A stretch of 64,000 bases of DNA from Leptospira broomii serovar Hurstbridge str. 5399. Its GTDB lineage: Bacteria; Spirochaetota; Leptospiria; Leptospirales; Leptospiraceae. The notes beneath the pieces are model-generated. The model did not search any database. It had not been told where the DNA came from and saw only the letters and a program-made list of their open reading frames with translations. Each line of letters opens with the position of its first letter. Position 1 is the stretch's first letter. This document shows positions 1-7,249 of the stretch, piece by piece. Where the stretch lies: positions 62,001-126,000 of the forward strand of contig NZ_AHMO02000007.1 in NCBI RefSeq assembly GCF_000243715.2. Direction: 5' to 3'. The position numbers were made by a program, and so were the translations under genes.

Positions 1-2
1 GG

Positions 3-764
3 GCGGTCACAATGGTCGTTCGAAACCCGTTAAAAGCGGAAAAGACGATTTCCGAAATTAGAAGCAAAACTGGAAATGAAAACCTAGATTTTGTTACTAG
101 CGATCTTTCATCCTTATCAAACGTAGCTAGTGCGGGAACCGTCTTGAGGAAAAAAATTCCTAAAATCGACGCATTGATTAACAACGCCGGATTAATGTCT
201 CCGGAAAGAAAAATTTCCAAGGACGGGTATGAGCTTAATTTTGCGGTAAACCATTTATCACACGCATTATTAACCGAAATGCTTTTATCGAATATAAAAG
301 CGGCGACCCAAGGGAGAGTGATTTCGGTCAGCTCCAAATTATACAGGAATGCGAACCCGAATCCGGACGATCTCGCGAAGGAGAAATCTTACGCATGGAT
401 GGGAGCATATGCCGATTCAAAACTTTATAATATTTTCTTTGTGCAAGACTTAGCCGATCGACTAAAAGGCACTCAAGTCACGGCAAATGCGCTTCATCCC
501 GGAGTGGTGAACACGGAACTTGCCCGCGACTTAAAAGGCCCTCTCGGGTTTATTTTTTCCGGGATTAAGAATCTTTTTTTTATCACTCCCGAAAAAGGAG
601 CGCAAACCTCCATATATCTGGCGGACGCGCCCGGGCTAGAAACAGTTTCAGGACAGTATTTCGAAGATCGAAAGCAAGTGAAACTAGGGGGTCCGGCGCT
701 TAATTCAGAACTTAGAGAGAAAATCCGGGAAGAAACCCAGAAAATTATTTCCAAGTTTATGTAG
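3..764 (+). CDS. Short-chain dehydrogenase/reductase, 5' end cut by window
   Basis: NAD(P)-dependent oxidoreductase of the classical SDR superfamily, closest in pattern to retinol-dehydrogenase-like members; substrate unknown. The codons before the first ATG (position 12) read A-V-T-M-V-V-R-N-P, which is the end of the second beta strand of the Rossmann fold. The true start and the TGxxxGIG motif therefore lie before the window. Visible landmarks are the INNAG motif about 55 residues in, the SVSS segment with the catalytic Ser, and YADSK, which is the YxxxK catalytic motif. The C-terminal NTELAR and SGQYF segments are also typical. An Rrf2-type regulator follows 103 bp downstream on the same strand, so co-regulation is possible but not shown. 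Confidence 0.85.
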   Translation, partial: AVTMVVRNPLKAEKTISEIRSKTGNENLDFVTSDLSSLSNVASAGTVLRKKIPKIDALINNAGLMSPERKISKDGYELNFAVNHLSHALLTEMLLSNIKAATQGRVISVSSKLYRNANPNPDDLAKEKSYAWMGAYADSKLYNIFFVQDLADRLKGTQVTANALHPGVVNTELARDLKGPLGFIFSGIKNLFFITPEKGAQTSIYLADAPGLETVSGQYFEDRKQVKLGGPALNSELREKIREETQKIISKFM

Positions 765-867
765 CCTTGCGAAAATTCGAATCCGCTCTTTCCCAATTTT
801 TATCTAATAGAGGGTCCGAACTCGGTTGACCGACTTCAGTCCGAGAGTAGCATAGACACCAAGTTTT

Positions 868-1293
868 ATGGCTACAAACAAACGATTTTCGGTGGCAGTC
901 CATACTCTTGCGACTGTCGGTTATCACCAAAGAATAGATTCTCTGCCGGTTACTTCGGAGGATGTGGCAAAAAGCGTCGATACGAATCCGGTCGTAATAC
1001 GCAACCTGATTCGCTCGTTAAAGGCAGCCGGAATCGTGGAATCGAAAGAAGGGAAGGGCGGAGGACTTTTTCTTTCTCGCGATCCTAACTTGGTTACTCT
1101 GGGAGATATTTACCGAGCCCTCGAACCGTCTCCGGTTTTAAAGGAAAACGACGGATCGATCCTAAAGGCCTGTCCGGTTAGTTCCAATATCAAACATATA
1201 TTGAAGCCGTTGTTAAAAGACGCCGACAAAGCAGTCGTTGAAGTTCTTTCCCATACTACGCTGGAGCAAATCATTCAGGCGATCCCGCATTGA
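868..1293 (+). CDS. Rrf2-family transcriptional regulator (YwnA-like)
   Basis: Winged-helix DNA-binding regulator of the Rrf2 family, 141 aa, the usual size. It has the N-terminal HTH (SVAVHTLATVGYH, then the TSEDVAKSVDTNPVVIRNLI recognition region) and the family wing KEGKGGGLFLSRDP followed by VTLGDIYRALE. Only one cysteine (ACPVS) is present where IscR/NsrR carry three Fe-S ligands, so an iron-sulfur cluster is unlikely. This resembles the YwnA-type members, which often sit beside SDR or oxidoreductase genes as here. No strong Shine-Dalgarno is visible before the ATG. A dyad with 5-bp arms (821-845) just upstream could be an autoregulatory site; that is inference. Confidence 0.85.
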   Translation: MATNKRFSVAVHTLATVGYHQRIDSLPVTSEDVAKSVDTNPVVIRNLIRSLKAAGIVESKEGKGGGLFLSRDPNLVTLGDIYRALEPSPVLKENDGSILKACPVSSNIKHILKPLLKDADKAVVEVLSHTTLEQIIQAIPH

Positions 1294-1394
1294 ATTCGAT
1301 TAGTAAAACCTCATTAATTAAGTCCGATTCGGATTTTTGACGGTTTTTCAGCCTAACTATTCGTTTATTTTTTTTCAGAAAAATGTCGATCCGG

Positions 1395-1443
1395 CTTGGC
1401 CGACTGCGTCGGTCAGGTAAGAAGATGGGGAAAACCCCTCTTC
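1395..1443 (+). other. Two tandem hairpins in the leader of the DGPF/ECF operon
   Basis: First hairpin: arms 1395-1404 and 1408-1417, ten base pairs including two G-T wobbles, loop TGC. Second hairpin: arms 1421-1430 and 1435-1443 (GAAGA and GGGG against CCCC and TCTTC, one bulged T), loop AAAA. The start codon at 1462 follows after an AAAGGAG ribosome site. There is no long T run, so a strong terminator is unlikely. The first hairpin is also a near-palindromic DNA site and may be an operator instead; it shares TTGRCCGACT with sequence upstream of the Rrf2 gene. Confidence 0.4.
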
Positions 1444-1461
1444 ATTTAAAGGAGCTAAACA

Positions 1462-1821
1462 ATGAAATACCAATTGCTTATCTACATCGATGAGAAAGCC
1501 AGCGCGAGCGTACCTATGGAAGAGATGGGTAAAATGTCCGAGGAGTATAAGGTTTACACTGAAACCCTGCTTAAAGCAGGGGTTATGCTAGGCGGGGATA
1601 GATTACATCCGACCGCCTCCGCCGCAACCGTAAGAATCCAAAACGGAAAGAAAGTGACTACCCATGGTCCGTTTGCGGAGACAAAAGAACAACTAGGCGG
1701 TTATTATTTAATCGAATGCAATAACTTGGACGAAGCGATCGACTGGGCATCCAAATGTCCGGGCGCCCACCGCGGTTCAGTAGAGGTTCGTCCTGTTTTC
1801 GATATGGCCCCGGTGAAATAA
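1462..1821 (+). CDS. DGPF (YCII-related) protein, ECF42 partner, copy 1
   Basis: Small ferredoxin-like-fold protein of the YCII/DGPF family, 119 aa. The signature appears as HGPFAETKEQLGGYYLIE at about residues 67-84. Such genes are the conserved neighbours of ECF42-group sigma factors; their biochemical role is not established. The gene begins after a good AAAGGAG site, and the sigma factor starts 13 bp after its stop, so the two are very likely co-transcribed. The leader contains two hairpins. A second DGPF protein lies at 12544-12945 in the same window. Confidence 0.9.
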   Translation: MKYQLLIYIDEKASASVPMEEMGKMSEEYKVYTETLLKAGVMLGGDRLHPTASAATVRIQNGKKVTTHGPFAETKEQLGGYYLIECNNLDEAIDWASKCPGAHRGSVEVRPVFDMAPVK

Positions 1822-1834
1822 ACGAAGTAGTTTC

Positions 1835-3175
1835 ATGGAAGTGACGGTTAGTTCCCCGGAATTTGTTAAACCGTCGCTTCCAATAAACTTTACGATGAGC
1901 GATTTAACAAGGCAGCTTTTAGAACGAGTCCACAAGCAAGAATACGGCCAAATTCTTGCAACTCTCATCGGATGGTTGGGAGACTTTGAATTGGCGGAAG
2001 AAGCCCTTCAGGATGCATTTCTTGCCGCGATCGAACATTGGGAGAGGCTGGGAGTTCCTAACAAACCGGGAGCGTGGTTAACCACTACTGCTCGCCGAAA
2101 AGCTTTGGATCGCCTTCGAAGAAATCGGTCCAGATCAGTCGATCCGTTGTCGCTCGAAATTGTAGATTCCGTTCAAACTCTCGAAGTTGAAAACTTAACC
2201 GATGATTCCGAAATTCCCGATGAACGCTTAAAACTGATCTTTACTTGCTGCCACCCGGCTTTACCTACGGAACATCAAATCGCGCTCACTCTTCATACGC
2301 TAGGAGGACTTACCACCGCGGAAATCGCATCCGCCTTTCTTATCCCGATAACGACTATGGCACAGAGGCTGGTGCGCGCTAAGCGAAAAATTAAAGATGC
2401 GGGAATTCCTTACTATGTACCCCCGGTTCATTTACTCGGAGAGAGAGTAGACTCGGTTTTAGCAGTTCTTTATCTTATTTTTACGGAAGGCTATGCGGCG
2501 ACTTCCGGAGATTCGCTCATTCGACGGGAGCTATGCGATGAGGCGATCAGGCTCTGCAGAATTATCGAACTTTTGATTCGCAGGAAAGAAGTTCGAACGG
2601 ATATTCCTGACCAACAATACACCGAGGTTCTCGGACTACTATCGTTGATGCTTTTAACTTACTCGAGACGAAGAGCCAGAGTCGGAGAGGACGGGGAGTT
2701 GATCGTACTCAGCGATCAAAAACGCTCGCTTTGGGAGAAAGCGGAAATCCAGGAAGGATTAGCCTTACTGGATACTGCATTGCATTTAAACTGCTTAGGG
2801 CCGTATCAACTTCAGGCAGCAATCAATGCACTTCATGTAAGCGCTCCCGATGCCGAATCAACAAATTGGAAACGAATTTCCGAACTCTATAATCAACTTC
2901 TTCTCTTTAACGATACTGCAATCGTTCGCTTGAATTACGCCGTCTCAATATCGATGGCAGGCGATCCGATCGAGGGACTTCTTTTATTAGAAACGTTAGA
3001 GGAAGAGTTAAACTTATTCGCGCCATATCATTTAGCCCGTGCCGATATGCTGACTCGAACCAGCGATAAAAAGAAGGCAAAAGAGGAATATCTCTTAGCA
3101 TTGAACCTAACACAAAACCGAGTGGAAAGGATATTTATCGGTCGAAAAATTGCGGAATTTTCAAATCTAGATTAA
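1835..3175 (+). CDS. ECF42-type RNA polymerase sigma factor with C-terminal TPR-like extension, copy 1
   Basis: Extracytoplasmic-function sigma factor, 446 aa from the first ATG, more than twice the length of an ordinary ECF. Region 2 is visible as GDFELAEEALQDAFLAAIEHW and the following RRKALDRLRR; region 4 as TTAEIASAFLIPITTMAQRLVRAKRKI. The remaining roughly 230 residues are helical and repeat-like (LLSLMLLTYSRRRAR, YQLQAAINALHV), as in ECF42 members with a TPR-like extension that replaces an anti-sigma factor. No membrane anti-sigma is encoded nearby. The first 20 residues are unlike the family, and the ATG at 1895 (MSDLTRQLL) may be the real start. It is preceded by the DGPF gene. Confidence 0.88.
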   Translation: MEVTVSSPEFVKPSLPINFTMSDLTRQLLERVHKQEYGQILATLIGWLGDFELAEEALQDAFLAAIEHWERLGVPNKPGAWLTTTARRKALDRLRRNRSRSVDPLSLEIVDSVQTLEVENLTDDSEIPDERLKLIFTCCHPALPTEHQIALTLHTLGGLTTAEIASAFLIPITTMAQRLVRAKRKIKDAGIPYYVPPVHLLGERVDSVLAVLYLIFTEGYAATSGDSLIRRELCDEAIRLCRIIELLIRRKEVRTDIPDQQYTEVLGLLSLMLLTYSRRRARVGEDGELIVLSDQKRSLWEKAEIQEGLALLDTALHLNCLGPYQLQAAINALHVSAPDAESTNWKRISELYNQLLLFNDTAIVRLNYAVSISMAGDPIEGLLLLETLEEELNLFAPYHLARADMLTRTSDKKKAKEEYLLALNLTQNRVERIFIGRKIAEFSNLD

Positions 3176-3212
3176 AATAAACATTTCATTAAATTTAGTT
3201 TAATGTAAGTCG

Positions 3213-3245
3213 TCGCGAATCAAAGATAATCGCGATAATTTTTAC
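3213..3245 (+). terminator. Possible weak terminator after the first ECF gene
   Basis: TCGCGA at 3213-3218 and 3230-3235 form a 6-bp stem with an 11-nt loop followed by TAATTTTT. A second small hairpin (CATTAAA/TTTAATG, 3187-3205) precedes it. Both follow the sigma factor stop codon. The remainder of 3246-3461 is the AT-rich upstream region of the AraC-type gene, with no clear operator. Confidence 0.35.
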
Positions 3246-3461
3246 GGATCTAGGTTCTTTTCATATATACGAATTCGTTCACTCGAACCGAATATTTTCG
3301 CGGAATAAAATACCGATTCGATTAACCGAATTCGAAAGTAAATCAAATGTAAGGGAATTTATTTGACTCTTTTTCGTCTTTTTTTTAAAGATAGCAAGAA
3401 CTATCAAGCAGGCAAGCGGCGCCTCGCGTATTATCCATATTAAGCAAAAAACGAGACTATC

Positions 3462-4295
3462 ATGGATTTTGTCCAAAAGGCGCTCTGGTTTGTCGAAAGC
3501 CACAAACGGGATACTATTTCTCTGGAAGAAATAGCCGATGTGTGCGGAGTCTCTCCATTTCACCTAACCCGCACTTTTGCGGCAACCATGGGTGTCTCGT
3601 TAATGCGATATGTTCGGGCTCGCAGATTAAGCGAAGCAGCGAGACAGCTTGCGTTAGGAAATACGGATATCCTTTCTCTAGCGCTCGAAGTCGGTTACGG
3701 CTCCCACGAGGCTTTTACTCGTGCGTTCCGTGATCAGTTCGCCCTGACACCGGAGCAGATTCGAGCTCAGGGTCACCTGAACAATATTACTTTAGTGGAG
3801 CCTATAACAATGAATGCCGTCCCAATTACAAACATGGACTCGCCTAGATTCGAGACGCTTAAACCGAGAATTTTTGCCGGTCTCGTAGAACGCTATGACT
3901 GTCAATCCCCTGGAGGAATTCCCGACCAGTGGCAACGTTTCGCTCCGTACCTAGGCAATATTCCGGGTCAGGTCGGAGATGCCGCATACGGCATTAATTT
4001 CAACTTCGATAAAGACGGAAACTTCGAGCATATGAGCGGAGTCGAAGTTAACGATCTTTCTAATATTCCGAAAGGATTAAATACTCTTCGCATACCCGCT
4101 CAAAGATATGCGGTGTTCATTCATAAAGATCATATTGCGGGAATACGCGCAAGTTTTGTAGCGATATGGAACAAATTACTTCCTGAATCGGGAGTAAAGG
4201 CGGTCGAAGGTCCGAACTTTGAGCGCTATGGCCTCGAATTTAATCCGAAGACGGGATTAGGCGGTCTCGAGATTTGGATTCCGATCGAGGGTTAA
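3462..4295 (+). CDS. AraC/XylS regulator with GyrI-like effector-binding domain
   Basis: Transcription factor of 277 aa with an N-terminal double HTH of the AraC/Rob type. ISLEEIADVCGVSPFHLTRTF is helix-turn-helix 1, and DILSLALEVGYGSHEAFTRAFRDQFALTPEQIR is the second HTH with the family consensus. From about residue 120 to the end lies a GyrI-like (AraC effector-binding, SOUL/BmrR-type) domain, recognised by the AGLVERYDCQ and YAVFIHKDH segments. This Rob-like order suggests binding of an amphipathic or drug-like ligand. Target genes are unknown. It converges on the phosphorelay operon, and the two share a bidirectional terminator. Confidence 0.88.
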   Translation: MDFVQKALWFVESHKRDTISLEEIADVCGVSPFHLTRTFAATMGVSLMRYVRARRLSEAARQLALGNTDILSLALEVGYGSHEAFTRAFRDQFALTPEQIRAQGHLNNITLVEPITMNAVPITNMDSPRFETLKPRIFAGLVERYDCQSPGGIPDQWQRFAPYLGNIPGQVGDAAYGINFNFDKDGNFEHMSGVEVNDLSNIPKGLNTLRIPAQRYAVFIHKDHIAGIRASFVAIWNKLLPESGVKAVEGPNFERYGLEFNPKTGLGGLEIWIPIEG

Positions 4296-4301
4296 ATAAA
4301 T

Positions 4302-4334
4302 CTCCGTGCAATTGTTTATATCAATTGCACGGAG
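4302..4334. terminator. Bidirectional intrinsic terminator
   Basis: Perfect 13-bp inverted repeat CTCCGTGCAATTG (4302-4314) and its complement (4322-4334), with a 7-nt loop. It lies between the convergent AraC-type gene (stop at 4295) and the hybrid kinase (stop at 4341). No T run is present on either side, but position and perfection make termination of both transcripts the best reading. Confidence 0.75.
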
Positions 4335-4340
4335 GAATCT

Positions 4341-6407
4341 TCACTTCACTTGAATTTCCTGTTCGATCAACTCTAATAATTCCGTAAGTCTATACGGTTT
4401 TTGAATAAACTCGACTGGCCCATCGCGTAATATCCGTTCTTTAACTTCCAAACCGATGAATCCGCTTGCAACAACAAGTTTTACGTCGTGACCGATGGAC
4501 AAAATTTTACGAACGACCTCTTCGCCACCTAAATATGGTAATCCGAGATCCGAAATAACGATCGATATTTCAGTTTGATATTTTCTATAAATATCCAATC
4601 CCTCTTCCCCGTCGCGGGCCAATAATATTTGGTAACCCTTGGGGGTCAAATAATCGTATATTAAACTTCTTAACATTTCCTCGTCTTCGATGAATAATAT
4701 AAATCCTTTACGCTTATGTAAACTAGGGCTTCCTTCTTTTAAGACGGGCACGATAAGTTCCGGTACATTTTTCTTTACCGGCAAAAAGATCGAAAATGTA
4801 GTTCCGACCGATAACGTGCTATCTATTTCGATCAAACCTTCATGATTTTCTACAATTCCGTAAACGACCGAAAGACCTAAGCCCGTTCCCTTGTAAGCTT
4901 GCTTCGTGGTAAAAAAAGGTTCAAAAACTCTTTCCTTCGTTCTTTCGTCCATGCCGATTCCTGTATCCGAAACTCGAATCGTAACGTAGCGGTTATATTT
5001 CAATTTCGGGTTCATTGCGTTCGGATCCGGTTGCTCAATAATCTGGGTGGTAATCGTAAGGGTACCGCCGTCAGGCATCGCGTCTCTTGCATTGATCGAA
5101 AGATTGAGCAATAATTGATGGATTTGAGTTGCATCGCATTTTATCGCAGGAAGATTCTTTTCCAATTGAAAATTAAGGCGTATCGTTTTAGGAATCGTTT
5201 CGACAAGAAATGTTCTGATCTCTTCGGCAATCGTATTTATATTCGTAAATCCGAATACAGTATCCGTCTTTCTGGAAAAAGTAAGTAATTGCCTTACGAT
5301 CCCCGCTCCTCTCTCGCAGCCTTTTTGAATAGCGTCGCTGCAACGCTCAATTTGTTTTTGGTCCTCCCGTTTGGACTGTAAAAGAAATGCGTGGCCAGAA
5401 ATAATAGATAAAATATTGTTAAAGTCGTGGGCAATGCCGCTCGAGAAATTTCCCAAAGTCTCCATTTTTTGAGCTTCTCTAAGTTGCTTTTCGAGCGAAC
5501 GCTCTTTCGTTCTATCGATGAAAATTTCGCAAATCGCGGTCGTTTGCGAATCGACGATGAAAGGGAAAATATGCAACGTAACTTGAAGTATACGCTCGTC
5601 GTGCCGTTTTAAAACGACTTCTTGGTTTAAAATAGCTCCGCTCGGCGCTTTTTGCATCAGCAATTTTGCCTCGTTTAAACTGGATGCAGGCACTATATAA
5701 TCGCATAAATCCTTTCCTTTTAAACTCTCTTCCGTGAACTGAAACATTTCCTGGAAAGTTTTGTTCGCCGTGATAAGACGGTTCTCCGTATCTAATATCG
5801 CTAAACCGATTGGAGATACGTCAAAAAGGAGTTTAAAGAAATATTTTTGTCGGATCGACTCATCTTCGGCTTTTTTTCGCTCCTGCATTTCAAAGTTTAG
5901 TTTGTTATTCTGCTCTATGAGCCTCATATTTTGTTCTTCAAGTTTCTCCACAAGACTATGACTATATTCGCGAAGTATCGTCTCGTTCGAATAATTGATG
6001 GGGGACAAAATTCGATCTTTCGCATTTTCGCGGATCGAATGAATCGAATCTAGTATTGTCTGGACCGGAGAGGGCTTCTTGAAAAACCGATCCGCTCCGA
6101 GTTTTAAAGCGAACTCTTCATCACCGGCGGAGGTGTAAGTGGCGGTATAGAAAATGAAAGCAACGGAATCATATTTTTTATTCCTTCTTATATTCGCGCA
6201 AAATTCATAACCGTCCATATTAGGCATAAGGATATCGGATATTATGGCCTCTACTTTATGATTCTCCAAAACGGATAATGCTTTTACCCCGTCCGAAGCT
6301 TCATACACTATGTAGCCGTCTCCTTGTAAACGAACTCTCAGTAGTTTAAGATTCGTAGGTTGATCGTCGACTATCAGTATTGAAATCGGTTCCTCGAGCA
6401 CGTTCAT
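4341..6407 (-). CDS. Hybrid sensor histidine kinase, REC-PAS-HisKA-HATPase-REC
   Basis: Cytoplasmic hybrid kinase of 688 aa. The N-terminal receiver (about residues 8-125) has phospho-acceptor Asp58 in ISDILMPNMDG. A coiled-coil linker covers about 140-185 and a PAS domain about 190-300. HisKA has His327 in GIAHDFNNIL, the HPK4-like form found in many kinases with a C-terminal receiver. The HATPase has an N-box (INARDAMPDGG), DTGIG and GTGLGL. The C-terminal receiver (about 567-685) has Asp620 in VISDLGLP. There are no transmembrane segments. It is the last gene of a four-gene minus-strand operon, starting 2 bp after the stop of the upstream lone receiver. The N-terminal receiver could accept phosphate from the PAS kinase at the head of the operon. 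Confidence 0.92.
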   Translation of the reverse strand: MNVLEEPISILIVDDQPTNLKLLRVRLQGDGYIVYEASDGVKALSVLENHKVEAIISDILMPNMDGYEFCANIRRNKKYDSVAFIFYTATYTSAGDEEFALKLGADRFFKKPSPVQTILDSIHSIRENAKDRILSPINYSNETILREYSHSLVEKLEEQNMRLIEQNNKLNFEMQERKKAEDESIRQKYFFKLLFDVSPIGLAILDTENRLITANKTFQEMFQFTEESLKGKDLCDYIVPASSLNEAKLLMQKAPSGAILNQEVVLKRHDERILQVTLHIFPFIVDSQTTAICEIFIDRTKERSLEKQLREAQKMETLGNFSSGIAHDFNNILSIISGHAFLLQSKREDQKQIERCSDAIQKGCERGAGIVRQLLTFSRKTDTVFGFTNINTIAEEIRTFLVETIPKTIRLNFQLEKNLPAIKCDATQIHQLLLNLSINARDAMPDGGTLTITTQIIEQPDPNAMNPKLKYNRYVTIRVSDTGIGMDERTKERVFEPFFTTKQAYKGTGLGLSVVYGIVENHEGLIEIDSTLSVGTTFSIFLPVKKNVPELIVPVLKEGSPSLHKRKGFILFIEDEEMLRSLIYDYLTPKGYQILLARDGEEGLDIYRKYQTEISIVISDLGLPYLGGEEVVRKILSIGHDVKLVVASGFIGLEVKERILRDGPVEFIQKPYRLTELLELIEQEIQVK

Positions 6408-6409
6408 AG

Positions 6410-6832
6410 TTAGAACTCCGTCTCGGAAAGAGGATCTATTAAATTTTTCTTATAAATTGTCTTAAAATCGCGTTTCGTATCTTCGATCGCCTTAGATAGA
6501 AATCTAGTATCGATGGGCTTAACCATGTATGCCGAGCAGCCGGCTTCCAACGCCTCAAAACGAGTGTACCGGTCGGGATAGGATGTGATTGCTATGATCG
6601 GAATCTCGCAAACGTTTCGGTCGTTTCTAATCTTCCGAGCCAAAGCGAATCCGTCGATTCCCGGCAGCGAAAGATCTAAAAGTATAATCGTGGGACGGTT
6701 CGTTTTTATCGTCTCCCAGGCTTCTTCGGCTCCATGAGCTTTCGAAACATTATATCCTGCGTACGAAAGTACGACATGAGCTAACTTCATTTGTACAAGG
6801 TCATCTTCAACGATCAGAATATTCATAAACAC
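6410..6832 (-). CDS. Single-domain response regulator (DivK-like)
   Basis: Lone receiver domain of 140 aa with no output domain. The acidic pair is in LIVEDD, the acceptor Asp53 in LLDLSLPGIDG, the Thr in AITSYPD and the Lys in MVKPID. A short polar C-terminal tail of about 20 residues follows the receiver. The usual reading frame start is MNILIVEDD, so the third codon (ATG at 6826) is an equally good start. It sits between another lone receiver and the hybrid kinase and may shuttle phosphate between them. Confidence 0.9.
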   Translation of the reverse strand: MFMNILIVEDDLVQMKLAHVVLSYAGYNVSKAHGAEEAWETIKTNRPTIILLDLSLPGIDGFALARKIRNDRNVCEIPIIAITSYPDRYTRFEALEAGCSAYMVKPIDTRFLSKAIEDTKRDFKTIYKKNLIDPLSETEF

Positions 6833-6868
6833 ATCGAGGCATGCAATATTAATGGAGTAAGTATATCA

Positions 6869-7249
6869 TCAATCATAGCGAACATTTCCTAAAAATCCGG
6901 TCACCTGAGAAGGAAAGATTCTTGTATCTATCGGTTTAGTAATGTATCCAATGCAGCCCGACTGGAACGCCTTCTCCTGATCCCCTTTCATAGCGTACGA
7001 AGTAAGAGCTACCACCGGGATATGTTTAGTTTTGTCATTTTCTTTAAGCAATTTCGTAAGAGTAAGGCCGTCCATGCCGGGTAATTCGATATCCATTAAT
7101 ATGATATCCGGCGTAATCTTTTCTAAATTATGCAACGTATCTTCAGCGTCGATTGCGGTTATGATTTCGAATCCGGCCGTTCTTAATACATTACAAGCTA
7201 GTTTTAAATTGATCGGATTATCATCGACAATTAGGACTTTAACGTTCAT
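6869..7249 (-). CDS. Single-domain response regulator (DivK-like)
   Basis: Receiver-only protein of 126 aa. It has [12 protein letters not shown] at the N-terminus, the family motif seen in receivers paired with HisKA kinases. Acceptor Asp53 is in [11 protein letters not shown], the switch residue in ALTSYA and the Lys in ITKPID. Its ATG overlaps the stop of the four-PAS kinase by 4 bp, so the two are translationally coupled, and the kinase is its likely phosphodonor. Close in sequence style to the next lone receiver downstream, probably an old duplication. Confidence 0.92.
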   Translation of the reverse strand: MNVKVLIVDDNPINLKLACNVLRTAGFEIITAIDAEDTLHNLEKITPDIILMDIELPGMDGLTLTKLLKENDKTKHIPVVALTSYAMKGDQEKAFQSGCIGYITKPIDTRIFPSQVTGFLGNVRYD

